Part shown: in pieces, positions 14,312 through 23,442 of the stretch
How the letters are laid out: each line of letters starts with the position of its first letter
Numbering within the stretch: the stretch's first letter is position 1
Origin: CAKZNE01 sp964485405
Lineage (GTDB): Bacteria > Bacteroidota > Bacteroidia > Flavobacteriales > Schleiferiaceae
Direction of reading: 5' to 3'
Length of the DNA stretch: 64,000 nt
Assembly: GCA_964485405.1 (NCBI GenBank)
Contig: CAZAJG010000022.1
Span: 1-64,000, forward strand
Made by a program: the position numbers and the translations under genes
The notes under the pieces: generated by a model
The model's database searches: none
Told to the model about the DNA's origin: nothing
Seen by the model: the letters and a program-made list of their open reading frames with translations, nothing else

Positions 14312-16168
14312 ATGATGCAAGCTCCTAATATATCAGCCTACATAAAGGATGTAGTACAAAATATTCCCAACGACTGGTTAAACTTAACCACCCACCGATT
14401 GGATATTTACAATGAAGAATTAGCGAAAACTCAGTTTTTGGAGCAATTTGAAACTCTATTTCAAGATAATAATGCCTCATCATCCGCACTCAGCGCACTG
14501 CCAACCGCTTTCGACTATATCCGATTGGGGCATCCTTTGTCTTGTGTGCTTGAATGGGTAATTGCACAAGCGCAAAATGAGAAGGCGGACCATGTGATCA
14601 GTTTTTCATCCAGAACGGCTCCTATATTGGCCATTTTAAGAAAAAACCTACTGAACCAGAAAAAAACACAAATCAACTATACCGGAAAATTAACCGATAT
14701 TTTTGATGCAGAAGTGATACAACAGGTTTATGGCTACTCTTTTGAATTGAAACCGGTAAGTAGCGTTGAAGAGATCACTCCGTTTGATGGAAGTACCTTG
14801 TTTATTTCAGAACAAGAAGATATTTGCCATTTCAATCTCCAACCTCAGGTTGACTTTTTCATCAATACAAATGCTCAATTGGGTAGCGTTCTGTTAGTGA
14901 ATAGTGCTGCGGATAAACAGAATGAAACTTACGTTTCTGAGATTCAGCATGTAAGAAGACGTGAAACGATTGCCATGACTCCAGCGAATACCTTTACCGC
15001 TTTAAAACACCTTGTGGGAGACGCCTCTGAAGATGATGAACATCTCAATAGAGAAATCAATAAAAAACGGGTTACCGAAACTATCTTGGATATTACGGCC
15101 GCTAGGAGTAAAGCACTTGTTGGTTCAAGCGGCTTATCCATGCAGTATGCTATTGTTATGGGACTGATACATGATGCTCAGGAAAATCATGAAGGTAAAC
15201 CTATTAAAATCATCGTACCAACTAATTGTTATGGAGGTACAAACGATCAAGCAAGAAGAGTAGCGGCTTGTAGCGACAATATTGAGGTGATGGATCTACT
15301 GGTTGATGGAGATCAAAATATGGTGCAAAGCATCGATACCATTCTAGAAAAAGTGGCCCGAGAAGATGCGGTGCCTTATATAATAGCCGAAATACCGACC
15401 AATCCTAGAGTTGAAGTTCCGGACCTTACCCAGCTAAAAGAAGTTTTAAGTAAAAAACGTAAAACCAGCCAAGGTGAAACCGCAATTGATCCTGTATTTA
15501 TATTGGACCAAACATTTTGCCCGAATGTTCACTTTTTAGGAGACGATGAAATTCTATCTCCTGTAAGAACTATAGCTTATGTAAGCGGGTCTAAATTCCC
15601 AAGCGGTGGTAAGTGCACTGCTGGTTATGCGGTAACCAATACCAAGGCGGAACCATTGATGGATAAAATAGAACTGCATTTAACACTTTGTGATAATGAA
15701 GCAACAGATCTTCAATTGCAAATCTTAGCACAACAGCTACCCTCAATGAATAAAAGGATTGAAGGAGCCTATACCTATACTCGTGAATTTGTAAATTTCA
15801 TCCAAGAAACTTTACCCGAAGCTAAAATCAATTTTGTTTCCGAAACGTTAGCTGAACAAGGATTTACCCCCTCTGTATTTTCATTAGATCTACCCACCAA
15901 AGGCGATACAGAAGAGGAAAAAGAAACCTACAAAAGAGCACTCAATCTCAAATTGATCAACTTGATGATTGATACCATTCCGAATGAAAGTAAGTTTTGT
16001 GTAAGTTATGGACAGTTAAAAGGTTGTTATTGGACCATCCCGGCCACCTCTACTCAAGGAACAACTAAGGAGGGAGATAAAGATTATATTGTTCGGGTAG
16101 CTTTATCTTCAAATATGGATTTAGAACAGCATAAAAAGGTGTTTTCCCATTTTGTTGAAAGTATTTGA
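14312..16168 (+). CDS. PLP-dependent enzyme, Cys/Met metabolism type, with long N-terminal extension
   Basis: The product is 618 residues from the ATG pair at 14312. An in-frame TTG 24 bases upstream is less likely. The C-terminal two thirds resemble trans-sulfuration enzymes of the cystathionine gamma-synthase fold: the cofactor lysine is probably in YVSGSKFPSGGKCTAGYAV, and IPTNPRVEVPDL and FILDQTFCPNV match the fold. The first 230 residues or so form an extension absent from ordinary 400-residue family members, yet the same long form seems common in Bacteroidetes. The substrate is not assignable. It is cytoplasmic, with no signal. It converges with the beta-barrel gene at 16178. Confidence 0.75.
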   Translation: MMQAPNISAYIKDVVQNIPNDWLNLTTHRLDIYNEELAKTQFLEQFETLFQDNNASSSALSALPTAFDYIRLGHPLSCVLEWVIAQAQNEKADHVISFSSRTAPILAILRKNLLNQKKTQINYTGKLTDIFDAEVIQQVYGYSFELKPVSSVEEITPFDGSTLFISEQEDICHFNLQPQVDFFINTNAQLGSVLLVNSAADKQNETYVSEIQHVRRRETIAMTPANTFTALKHLVGDASEDDEHLNREINKKRVTETILDITAARSKALVGSSGLSMQYAIVMGLIHDAQENHEGKPIKIIVPTNCYGGTNDQARRVAACSDNIEVMDLLVDGDQNMVQSIDTILEKVAREDAVPYIIAEIPTNPRVEVPDLTQLKEVLSKKRKTSQGETAIDPVFILDQTFCPNVHFLGDDEILSPVRTIAYVSGSKFPSGGKCTAGYAVTNTKAEPLMDKIELHLTLCDNEATDLQLQILAQQLPSMNKRIEGAYTYTREFVNFIQETLPEAKINFVSETLAEQGFTPSVFSLDLPTKGDTEEEKETYKRALNLKLINLMIDTIPNESKFCVSYGQLKGCYWTIPATSTQGTTKEGDKDYIVRVALSSNMDLEQHKKVFSHFVESI

Positions 16169-16177
16169 AGAAAATAC

Positions 16178-16786
16178 CTAGTTACGTAACAAACCGATCA
16201 TCAACTTTAAGTGACAACCATAAGTAGATGTCACGTCATTGATTTGAAGATATGGAGAGATGGCTAAACCTAGCCATCTACTAAACGCTAATTCAACTGT
16301 AGGCTCAAACGCAGCACCAAATCTTCGTTTTTCGATCAAATCAAACTCGTAATAATGAGAGGGTCCAAAAAAACCACCTCCGGTAGAAACCCTTTCCCAA
16401 TTTTCAACTGTTGTTACTTTAGAATAGGTAATTCCTCCTTTTAGATTGAATCTGATCCAATTAAATGAAGTTGGAATCAATCTTCCTACCAAGAGCTTTA
16501 CAGATTGAACCCGATCATATGCAGCCCCAGGTTCTGGATAAAAAATTATAAAGTCGAACCAAGGATCGTGATCCCATGGTTCATCTGGAGAATCACGATA
16601 AAATGCGGAAGCCCCCAACTCGATGGTATACTTCTGCTTGTATATATAGTTTAAACTCGCGTCAAGTGCTTCATAATTACCAGCCATATTAAGTCCAAAA
16701 CTTCCGTAAGCCCAATGGTTATCTAACACCTGAGCAGGACAAGTTAAAGCCGACCAACATAGTGCAACTAGAAATAGCTTTTTCAT
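16178..16786 (-). CDS. Outer-membrane beta-barrel-like protein
   Basis: The 202-residue product has a signal peptide (MKKLFLVALCWSALTCPAQ). Alternating polar/aromatic strands (WAYGSFGLNMAG, YTIELGASAFYR, NLKGGITYSKV, LGLAISPYLQI) lead to a final HLKLMIGLLRN strand. This is typical of small Bacteroidetes outer-membrane barrels with no assigned role. It is transcribed towards the PLP enzyme gene, with 9 bases between the stops. Confidence 0.6.
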   Translation of the reverse strand: MKKLFLVALCWSALTCPAQVLDNHWAYGSFGLNMAGNYEALDASLNYIYKQKYTIELGASAFYRDSPDEPWDHDPWFDFIIFYPEPGAAYDRVQSVKLLVGRLIPTSFNWIRFNLKGGITYSKVTTVENWERVSTGGGFFGPSHYYEFDLIEKRRFGAAFEPTVELAFSRWLGLAISPYLQINDVTSTYGCHLKLMIGLLRN

Positions 16787-17068
16787 GATTCTTTTCTTTA
16801 AGTATTTACAAAGTATAGACTACGCTGAAAAGAATAAAACGGATTTACGCGCCTCTCTTTGCGGGTTTACGCAATAATTCCAAATTTAGTCTTTAACACG
16901 TATTTCCCACACCTATTTGCTCCGTTTACGCAAGCAGAAAAACCAGCACCTGCTTTTTCTACTGGTTTTCGCAAAAAATAATTTTACAATTAATACTATT
17001 CATAAAGCAAGAGTGATTAAACTCTATAAGAATGTGTATTATTAAGCTTTCATATCCATATTTTTTTG
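16787..17068. other. Divergent intergenic region with hairpin
   Basis: This region serves as the promoter region for both neighbours. It contains three TTTACGC repeats and an inverted repeat AAAACCAG/CTGGTTTT at about 16939-16970. No gene is seen. Specific promoter boxes are not confidently placed. Confidence 0.35.
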
Positions 17069-18067
17069 ATGAAAAAAATACTCGTTTTAGGTGGAACTAG
17101 CTTTGTAGGAAGAAACATTGTGGAATACCTCTTGCTCCAAAAAGATTGTGAAATCAGTCTTTTTAATAGAGGTTCTACACATCCTGATTTATTCCCAACC
17201 ATAACACATATCGCGGGAGACAGGAATAATATAGAGGATGTAGAAGAGCTATTTACACAAAATTGGGATTGTATAATTGATGTTTCCTGTTATTACCCTG
17301 AACAGTTGAGACTAGTTTTGAGCGGGATCGACCAAAAGCTTAGTAATTATATTTTTATTTCGACTTGCTCCGTTTATGATAATACTGGTAATCCTGAAAA
17401 CTTAAGAAACGAATCTGCTCCCACACTACCTTGTTCCCTAGCTCAAGAAACGGATCAACGAACAGATAGTTATGGCAATAGAAAAGCAGAATGTGAAAGG
17501 ATACTAAAAAAGTCCGGGTTACCGCACACCATATTTAGGCCAGCCCTAATCTATGGCACCTACGACCCTACCGATAGATTATACTATTGGTTGTATCAGG
17601 TAAAAACACAAAAGCAATTGCTCTTACCTGAAAAAGGAGAGCGGATTTTCTCTATGACCTATATTCAGGATTTAGTTCAATCCATCCACCGTTCCTTACA
17701 CACCTCCGCAACCAATAAGGTATACAACTGCATCTCTAATCCTAAAACGTCCATTTTGGAGATTGTAAAGCAAACCGAGATCATTATGAATAGAAAAGTA
17801 GAAAGGATAAATGTTCCTGCTCCTTTTCTGAAAAACAAAGGCGTTGCTCAATGGTTTGGTATTCCGCTTTGGCTAAATACGGATGCTTTTACATTTTCAA
17901 GCCGTGCGCTGCGGGATGAATTAAAAGTAGAACCTACTCCTTTTACAAAAGCTCTGGCAGAAACCATTGAGTATTACAACCATTTAGAACCAGGATACCA
18001 TAGCCCAAAATATGGGATAAAAGATTCTCTTAAAAACCAACTTATCCAAGAACTAAGTGTATCCTAA
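17069..18067 (+). CDS. NAD(P)-dependent epimerase/dehydratase family protein
   Basis: The 332-residue atypical short-chain dehydrogenase has a Rossmann start ILVLGGTSFVGRNIVEYLL (GxxxxxG-type nucleotide-binding loop at residues 8-14). ISTCSVYD is near residue 98, and DSYGNRKAECER near residue 140 holds the catalytic YxxxK. These features resemble the nucleoside-sugar epimerase group that includes chloroplast RNA-binding CSP41-like proteins. The sugar or other substrate is unknown. ATG 17069 is chosen over the overlapping TTG 17066. A Crp-type regulator gene follows after 11 bases, so they likely share a transcript. Confidence 0.8.
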   Translation: MKKILVLGGTSFVGRNIVEYLLLQKDCEISLFNRGSTHPDLFPTITHIAGDRNNIEDVEELFTQNWDCIIDVSCYYPEQLRLVLSGIDQKLSNYIFISTCSVYDNTGNPENLRNESAPTLPCSLAQETDQRTDSYGNRKAECERILKKSGLPHTIFRPALIYGTYDPTDRLYYWLYQVKTQKQLLLPEKGERIFSMTYIQDLVQSIHRSLHTSATNKVYNCISNPKTSILEIVKQTEIIMNRKVERINVPAPFLKNKGVAQWFGIPLWLNTDAFTFSSRALRDELKVEPTPFTKALAETIEYYNHLEPGYHSPKYGIKDSLKNQLIQELSVS

Positions 18068-18078
18068 ATCAACTTTTT

Positions 18079-18666
18079 ATGATAGAAGATAATTTTAAAA
18101 AAGAACTTAAAAGAATAAACCCAACTTTTACAGAAACGGATATAAAGAAGGGACTCCAGTGCTTTGAATTGGTAGAGTATCAAGCAAAAGATATTGCCTC
18201 AAAAGCTGGCCAAATAGCCGAATATCTGTTTTTCGTAGATCGTTCAATTACCCGGTGTTTTTATCTAGATGATGATGAAAAGGAAAACACGCTCTGGATG
18301 AAACCTGAACAAACATTTATAGCAGAATATAAAAGTTTCACCTCATCCGAACCTTCTCGTTTCAGCCTACAATTCTACGAAAACACTCAAACTTATCGAA
18401 TAAAGCGAACGGACTTATTGGAGCTTTTTACGGAATACAACAGCTGGGCACTTTTTGGCATTCACCTTACCGAACAACTTCACACCACCCTAATTGATGT
18501 ATTTGTAAACCTGCTCGCGAATGATGCCACAAACAACTATAGATATATAGAATATGCTTTTCCAAGGTTTATTCAAGTAGCACCTTTAAAAGACATTGCG
18601 TCTATGCTTCAAGTATCACAGGTGAGCTTATCTAGAATCCGTTCTGGAAACCAACTGAAGAAGTAA
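18079..18666 (+). CDS. Crp/Fnr family transcriptional regulator
   Basis: The 195-residue product has an N-terminal cyclic-nucleotide-binding-type beta barrel (about residues 25-115; KAGQIAEYLFFVDRSITRCFYLDD, QTYRIKRTDLLELF). A dimerisation helix and a short C-terminal helix-turn-helix (LKDIASMLQVSQVSLSRIRSG) follow. The compact size and weak conservation of phosphate-binding residues are normal for the abundant Bacteroidetes branch of this family, whose effectors are unknown. It may regulate the epimerase gene directly upstream or the SRPBCC gene downstream. Confidence 0.85.
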   Translation: MIEDNFKKELKRINPTFTETDIKKGLQCFELVEYQAKDIASKAGQIAEYLFFVDRSITRCFYLDDDEKENTLWMKPEQTFIAEYKSFTSSEPSRFSLQFYENTQTYRIKRTDLLELFTEYNSWALFGIHLTEQLHTTLIDVFVNLLANDATNNYRYIEYAFPRFIQVAPLKDIASMLQVSQVSLSRIRSGNQLKK

Positions 18667-18738
18667 TTTTTTAACATATGTAAAATTTAGAGGCGGTTGA
18701 ATTACGGTACTTTGCAGCCTCTTAAGCAAGCTATTAAA

Positions 18739-19230
18739 ATGAAAAATTTTATTACCCTTTTCTCTCTTATGTTCGCAACAGCTCTATCCGCCCAAAATGG
18801 TAAGGCAACTACCGAAAAGAAAACATTTAGTAGAACCACCTCTATCTCTCAAGTCATTCAAGCCAACCCTTCTACCATTTGGTCACTTTTAACAGATGCT
18901 CAAAACTTTCCAAAATGGAATTCAACAGTTGTTGCTCTGGATGGTGAAATTAAAGAAGGAGAGAAGATAAAACTTACGAGCACTTTAGACCCAAGTAGAA
19001 CCTTTAAGTTAAAGGTGAAAGAGTTTATACCACAGGAAAAGCTAGTTTGGGGTGATGCCCTAGGCAAAAGAACCTACACCTTAGTAAAGCAGGGAAATGC
19101 AACACTCTTTACTATGAGTGAAAAAATTGGTGGCCCCATGTTCCCTTTATTTGCGAGTAAAATTCCGTCTTTTGATGAGTCTTTTGAAAAGTTTACCGCT
19201 GATCTTAAAAAAGCAGCTGAATCTAAATAA
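18739..19230 (+). CDS. Exported SRPBCC family protein
   Basis: The product is 163 residues from ATG 18739, where a signal peptide begins (MKNFITLFSLMFATALSAQ). An ATG at 18697 is in frame but would bury this signal. The mature part has START/Bet v1-like polyketide cyclase features: VIQANPSTIWSLLTDAQNFPKWNSTV and KLVWGDALGKRTYTL. This fold makes a hydrophobic ligand pocket. Ligand unknown. It is followed after 8 bases by a small unrecognised gene, probably cotranscribed. Confidence 0.8.
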   Translation: MKNFITLFSLMFATALSAQNGKATTEKKTFSRTTSISQVIQANPSTIWSLLTDAQNFPKWNSTVVALDGEIKEGEKIKLTSTLDPSRTFKLKVKEFIPQEKLVWGDALGKRTYTLVKQGNATLFTMSEKIGGPMFPLFASKIPSFDESFEKFTADLKKAAESK

Positions 19231-19238
19231 GCTTAATA

Positions 19239-19652
19239 ATGAACTATCAGGAAACGATTGGCACAATCGATAAACCACTTATACTCAAAACTCCCCCTTT
19301 GAGCTCAGAATACACCATGCATGTGGCCGAAAAAGATGGAGAAGAAATATTGGTCTGTACAGTAAAATCTACCCTATTGCATTATGATATCCGGTGCATT
19401 AAAGATCTTCATGAAATGCTTAAAATGCATGGGGATTGGATGCTTTTGGGAAGTAAAGACGAAAAAGCTGAGACAAAAGAGGATACAATCGAACATTGGG
19501 GTAGATCCCATCAAAACCCTATTGGAGGGTGGTACGGGCTCAAAAAAGGATTTAAAGGGCGTTTTGCTATGTATATTCCTCCGTTAATGGAACATCTGGG
19601 TTTGGTAGAATTGGAACACAACAAACGCAACAACCGAATGCGTGCAAAATAG
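19239..19652 (+). CDS. Conserved-looking hypothetical protein
   Basis: The 137-residue soluble protein has no signal or membrane segment. The C-terminal half is rich in Gly/Trp/aromatic residues (HGDWMLLGSKDEK, HWGRSHQNPIGGWYGLKKG, RFAMYIPPLMEHLG) and ends in a basic tail. The frame is coherent and codon use is like its neighbours. I do not recognise a named family with confidence. It sits 8 bases after the SRPBCC gene and converges on the HxlR gene at 19658. Confidence 0.65.
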   Translation: MNYQETIGTIDKPLILKTPPLSSEYTMHVAEKDGEEILVCTVKSTLLHYDIRCIKDLHEMLKMHGDWMLLGSKDEKAETKEDTIEHWGRSHQNPIGGWYGLKKGFKGRFAMYIPPLMEHLGLVELEHNKRNNRMRAK

Positions 19653-19657
19653 AGAGT

Positions 19658-20002
19658 CTATTTCTTTGCCTTTACTTCATCTTTATATTGCTTCACCAAA
19701 TAGCCACCCCAATCTGAAATTTGATCAAAAATAGAGATCAATTCTCTTCCCTTATTTGTTAAACCATACTCCACCCTTGGGGGAACTTCAGCAAAGGCCG
19801 TTCTTATTACTAATCCATCCGTTACCAATTCATTTAACTGAGAGGTAAGCACCTTTCTTGATATTCCTGGTATTACCGCATCCAATTGTCCAAAACGTCT
19901 ACTTGAGCCATTCAATCGATGAATAATCAGAGGCTTCCACTTCCCCCCAATTACAGACAGAGCTTGAGTTAGAGGACATAAAGGGTTTGTACATTCTTTC
20001 AT
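19658..20002 (-). CDS. HxlR family transcriptional regulator
   Basis: The 114-residue winged-helix regulator is recognised by CPLTQALSVIGGKWKPLIIHRL near the N-terminus, FGQLDAVIPGISRKVLTSQLNELVTDGLV in the recognition-helix area, and RVEYGLTNKGREL at the wing. Cys residues at 4 and 9 (MKECTNPLCP) are in the place where related regulators sense redox or electrophile stress. It is divergent from the SDR gene at 20124, a common arrangement in which the regulator represses the oxidoreductase. The intergenic GTTAC/GTAAC repeats are the probable operator. Confidence 0.9.
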   Translation of the reverse strand: MKECTNPLCPLTQALSVIGGKWKPLIIHRLNGSSRRFGQLDAVIPGISRKVLTSQLNELVTDGLVIRTAFAEVPPRVEYGLTNKGRELISIFDQISDWGGYLVKQYKDEVKAKK

Positions 20003-20017
20003 AAATCCACATCTCTT

Positions 20018-20099
20018 GTTACCTCAAAGTAACTACTTTCTTTTTATATTAATATCCATTAGATACTTTTTGTAACTATTACTAGTAACTTTGCGTAAC
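20018..20099. promoter_or_regulatory. Probable HxlR operator region and divergent promoters
   Basis: Between the divergent HxlR and SDR genes there is an inverted pair GTTAC-N6-GTAAC at 20018-20033. Three direct GTAAC copies lie at 20072, 20085 and 20095. TAACTTTG at 20086-20093 also fits the Bacteroidetes -7 box TAnnTTTG for the SDR gene, so a bound regulator would block the promoter. The operator role is inferred from position and symmetry. Confidence 0.5.
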
Positions 20100-20123
20100 T
20101 ATTAAAGCAAATTTACAAAAACC

Positions 20124-20987
20124 ATGACAAATAAAGTTGTATTTATCACAGGAACAAATAGCGGATTTGGATATTTAACCGCAAAGGGCGCAGCCGAAAA
20201 GGGACATACCGTTTATGCAACCATGCGCAATACTCAGGGTAAAAACTCCGAGAAAGCTAAAGAGTTAGCCTCTGTTGAGAATATCCATGTATTGGATGTA
20301 GACGTAACAAAAGGTGATAGCGTAGAAAACGCTATTGAACAGGTAATTGAAAAAGAGGGCCGTTTAGATGTTTTAGTCAACAATGCGGGTTACTTTGGTG
20401 GAGGTTTGGCAGAAACCTATACCGAAGAAGATGTGGAAAATATGTTTGATGTAAACCTTAAAGGCGTTTGGAGAACCATTAAATCTGCTCTACCCAAAAT
20501 GAGAAACCAAGGTGAAGGTTTGATTGTAAACATTTCAAGTAGTTTAGGCCGTTTTTCCGCTCCTTTTATGACCATCTACAACAGCACAAAATTTGCGGTA
20601 GAAGGTTTAACCGAAGGCTTACATTACGAAGTAAGACCACTTGGCGTAGATGTTGTTTTGGTTGAGCCAGGTGCCTTTCCTACTGAAATTTTCAGCAAGG
20701 TTGTTTCTGGAGCAGATCAAAATGTAACGGCATCTTATGGCGAACTCGCTTCCGTTCCCGATCAAATTAACGAAGGCATGGGGCAGCTATTTGAAACCGT
20801 AAAGCCCGATCCGCAAATGGTTCCAGATGCTATTTTTAAATTAATTGAAACACCCAAAGGCAACCGTCCTCTGCGCACAGTAGTGGATGCCGCCACCGGA
20901 CAGTATGTAGAAAATGCCAATGGAAATGTAAAAGAAGATTACGATAAATTTCTTACCGCATTTGGTATGGCTGGCATGTTGAACTAG
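20124..20987 (+). CDS. SDR family oxidoreductase
   Basis: The 287-residue classical short-chain dehydrogenase has the cofactor loop TGTNSGFG at residues 9-16, NNAGYFG near residue 90, ISSSLG near residue 137 (catalytic Ser) and YNSTK near residue 152 (catalytic Tyr and Lys). The NADP-type preference is not certain. The substrate is not predictable. It is divergent from an HxlR regulator and preceded by its likely operator. A strong hairpin terminator follows at 21015. Confidence 0.9.
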   Translation: MTNKVVFITGTNSGFGYLTAKGAAEKGHTVYATMRNTQGKNSEKAKELASVENIHVLDVDVTKGDSVENAIEQVIEKEGRLDVLVNNAGYFGGGLAETYTEEDVENMFDVNLKGVWRTIKSALPKMRNQGEGLIVNISSSLGRFSAPFMTIYNSTKFAVEGLTEGLHYEVRPLGVDVVLVEPGAFPTEIFSKVVSGADQNVTASYGELASVPDQINEGMGQLFETVKPDPQMVPDAIFKLIETPKGNRPLRTVVDAATGQYVENANGNVKEDYDKFLTAFGMAGMLN

Positions 20988-21014
20988 GCTCTCTCTAGTC
21001 TCAATATCTTATTT

Positions 21015-21053
21015 AAAATTCCCTCTCTATAATTTATGTCGAGAGGGAATTTT
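21015..21053 (+). terminator. Rho-independent-type terminator of the SDR gene
   Basis: AAAATTCCCTCTC and GAGAGGGAATTTT form a perfect 13-bp stem around a 13-base loop 27 bases after the SDR stop. The T-rich 3' arm serves as the run-off signal. Confidence 0.75.
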
Positions 21054-21158
21054 CATTTTATCACTTCGCATTTAGGCCCACACCTCCATCTGCAACTCAT
21101 CTTAACCAAAATGGAGTTTTACGCTGAAAACAATATCTTTCAGGCGTAAAACCTACTC

Positions 21159-21749
21159 ATGAAATTACCACTCAACTGCACCACGCATTACTACGATGAC
21201 TTTCTCAGCCCATCAGAAGCTGACGAACTATATCAGCTTTTATTGGATGAATACAAACTGGATAAAGCTCGCATTATCATTGAAGTAGGTGGTAAAATAA
21301 TGGAAACGGATAGCTTTAAAATCCTATTTGCCACCGATCGATTAATTGAAAGCAATAGTCACCCGGAGCATATTCATGGAAAAGTACACCCTTGGAAAGG
21401 GCCGATGGCTAAACTGCGAGAAAAAGTGGAAGCCTTTACCAACCATGAGTTCGAACTGGCCATGTGTTTATATTACCCTGATGGAAACTTCTTTACCCCT
21501 TATCATAGCGATCAGCAGACCTCCGGACAAAAAACCCTCCTCCCTTCGCTTAGCTTAGGTGAGGAAAGAGATTTCACTTTTCGAGAAGTAGAAAGTGAAA
21601 ATGAGGCATACCGTCTAAACTTAAAGAATGGAAGCATGCTGCTGATGGGAGAACATTGCCAATTTCGTTATCAGCATAGCTTACCCAAAGAGCCAGAATA
21701 CAAAAACGGAAGAATCAACATTACCTTTAGAGAACCTTCCTTTAAATAA
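21159..21749 (+). CDS. AlkB-like 2OG-Fe(II) dioxygenase
   Basis: The 196-residue protein is a probable alkylated-nucleic-acid demethylase. The iron triad is visible as HSDQ near residue 112 (His, Asp) and the distal His in RYQHSLPK near residue 170. RINITFR near the end carries the Arg that binds 2-oxoglutarate. FYYP-like LYYPDGNFFTPYHSD and PSLSLGEERDFTFR also match the family. It is cytoplasmic and a single gene. The role in repair of methylated bases is inferred from the family. Confidence 0.85.
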   Translation: MKLPLNCTTHYYDDFLSPSEADELYQLLLDEYKLDKARIIIEVGGKIMETDSFKILFATDRLIESNSHPEHIHGKVHPWKGPMAKLREKVEAFTNHEFELAMCLYYPDGNFFTPYHSDQQTSGQKTLLPSLSLGEERDFTFREVESENEAYRLNLKNGSMLLMGEHCQFRYQHSLPKEPEYKNGRINITFREPSFK

Positions 21750-21868
21750 AAGCAATAAATCCATTTCACACATTCAAAAGACTCCTTCAACAATTTCCGC
21801 TATTCTATTCGTACTATTTCTGTTGAGTGAAGCGTTAACCTTCGCAATAAAACCATTCAACATTTATT

Positions 21869-22486
21869 ATGAGAAGTCTTTTGGTTATTTTCTTTTTAGG
21901 CACAAGCCTAGCTACTTTCGCTCAATGGGAAAAGAGTATGGGTTTAAATATTGTTCCGGCCTACAGTACCTTTCGAGCCAGTAGCAATCTAGTTGATTAC
22001 GATCCGATTTACCCGCTTAGTTTTGGACTTGATATTGATTTTAAGTACAACAAATCTACCATTACCACCGGTATTTTTCATTACACCAACGGTGCATCTT
22101 TAGAGTTTGAAACCTATGATGCAGAAGGCAATCGACTGGAAACGATGACACAAGAAATAAAAACACAAACCATTGCATTACCAGTAACCTTTAGTTATGA
22201 ACTGGCAGAACTCAATCAATTTCATTTTTTTGCTGGCGCTGGTGTTTTAGTAGGCTATTTGTACGAGGAAGAGTTTGATGGTGTACCATCTGATATTTTC
22301 GATGACCTTTTTGTGGGCGCCAATGCTGGAATCGGCTTTCGCTATCAACTCAACTCAGATTGGTCTTTAAAGTTTCATCCCAACCTTATGTATCAGCTAA
22401 GAGAGGAATTACCAGAAGAAACAAATGCTTGGACGATTAGAACCTTAGCCGTAAATCTAAACCTGGGAGTCTCCTACCGTCTGTAA
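21869..22486 (+). CDS. Outer-membrane beta-barrel protein
   Basis: The 205-residue product has a signal peptide (MRSLLVIFFLGTSLATFAQ) and a porin-family-like barrel. Strands such as YPLSFGLDIDFKY, TIALPVTFSYEL, FHFFAGAGVLVGYLY and ANAGIGFRYQLN end with LAVNLNLGVSYRL, whose terminal aromatic-x-Leu suits BAM recognition. Small barrels of this type are frequent in Flavobacteria and usually unassigned. Confidence 0.7.
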   Translation: MRSLLVIFFLGTSLATFAQWEKSMGLNIVPAYSTFRASSNLVDYDPIYPLSFGLDIDFKYNKSTITTGIFHYTNGASLEFETYDAEGNRLETMTQEIKTQTIALPVTFSYELAELNQFHFFAGAGVLVGYLYEEEFDGVPSDIFDDLFVGANAGIGFRYQLNSDWSLKFHPNLMYQLREELPEETNAWTIRTLAVNLNLGVSYRL

Positions 22487-22625
22487 ACCTCCTAAGCTGC
22501 GTTAGTTTATTTGATCCAGCATTATAAATGCTCAAGTGGTTTTCTTTTCAAAATGTAATAATTCTCTATCTTAACCGAACAGAGTTACATTAGATTCTGA
22601 AATCAATCAACCCACAAACAAACAT

Positions 22626-23336
22626 ATGGCCAGTATTAGCCAAAAGAGTATCAATACCTTAACCGAAAGCGAAAGGCAACAGATTGCTGTTCTTATAGAA
22701 TCCTACTTTCCTTATTTAGGAGAGGATTTTATTCGATCAAAAACCGTTTCTGGACCGGACTACGATGTGGTATTATTGAAAAAGAAGGATACCGTTTTAG
22801 GTGTGAGTTATTATAAAACTTACGAACTTAAAACACCCTTTCACCCCAATAAAGTTCCAGTAATCCACTTTGACCTAGCCTTAAAAAAGCCAGGTTACAA
22901 AGGGAAAGTTATACGCAAAATGGGAAGGTGGTATGCCATAAAAAAAATTGGAATCTTCTTCCCTTTTAAAAGAATCGTTGGAATTTCAGAAATTACCTCT
23001 CCACGAGTGATGGAAAATTTTGCCAAACGCTTTCCGTTAAACTCTATGAATTTCCCTGCACATTCTTCTGCAACAATTTTCAGATTTGTACAAAACTTCT
23101 TTTCCGAACATCGAAAAATGGATATTGAGATCGATTTCAACTCCTGTTTTGATTTAAGAGATCCTATGAAGGAAGAAGTAACGGACAGCTGGAACAAGTA
23201 CTTTAAAGCAAAAAACGAAAGCATTAACGACCTTTTCTTGAATAGCTTAATATTTACAACAGAAGGGGATCAAATTTTTAAAAGCGAAAAAGCTTATGTG
23301 GCATGCGGTTATAGAGCCGGATTCTCTAAAGTTTAA
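22626..23336 (+). CDS. Hypothetical protein, possibly GNAT-like
   Basis: The 236-residue soluble protein has no signal peptide. The opening (QQIAVLIESYFPYLGEDFIRSK) followed by a block of strands (YDVVLLKKKDTVLGVSYYKTY, PVIHFDLALKKPGYKG) recalls the N-terminal order of acetyltransferase-like folds, but no acetyl-CoA loop can be pointed to. No family is assigned. It stands alone between two outer-membrane protein genes. Confidence 0.5.
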   Translation: MASISQKSINTLTESERQQIAVLIESYFPYLGEDFIRSKTVSGPDYDVVLLKKKDTVLGVSYYKTYELKTPFHPNKVPVIHFDLALKKPGYKGKVIRKMGRWYAIKKIGIFFPFKRIVGISEITSPRVMENFAKRFPLNSMNFPAHSSATIFRFVQNFFSEHRKMDIEIDFNSCFDLRDPMKEEVTDSWNKYFKAKNESINDLFLNSLIFTTEGDQIFKSEKAYVACGYRAGFSKV

Positions 23337-23442
23337 ACATAATAGACTGAGCACTCATCTCTAAATCATTTAAGAATGAGTTGATCTGGATTATATCAAT
23401 TTAAGCTCTTTTTTCGTTTTTAAACCTTTCCAAATAAAACTC

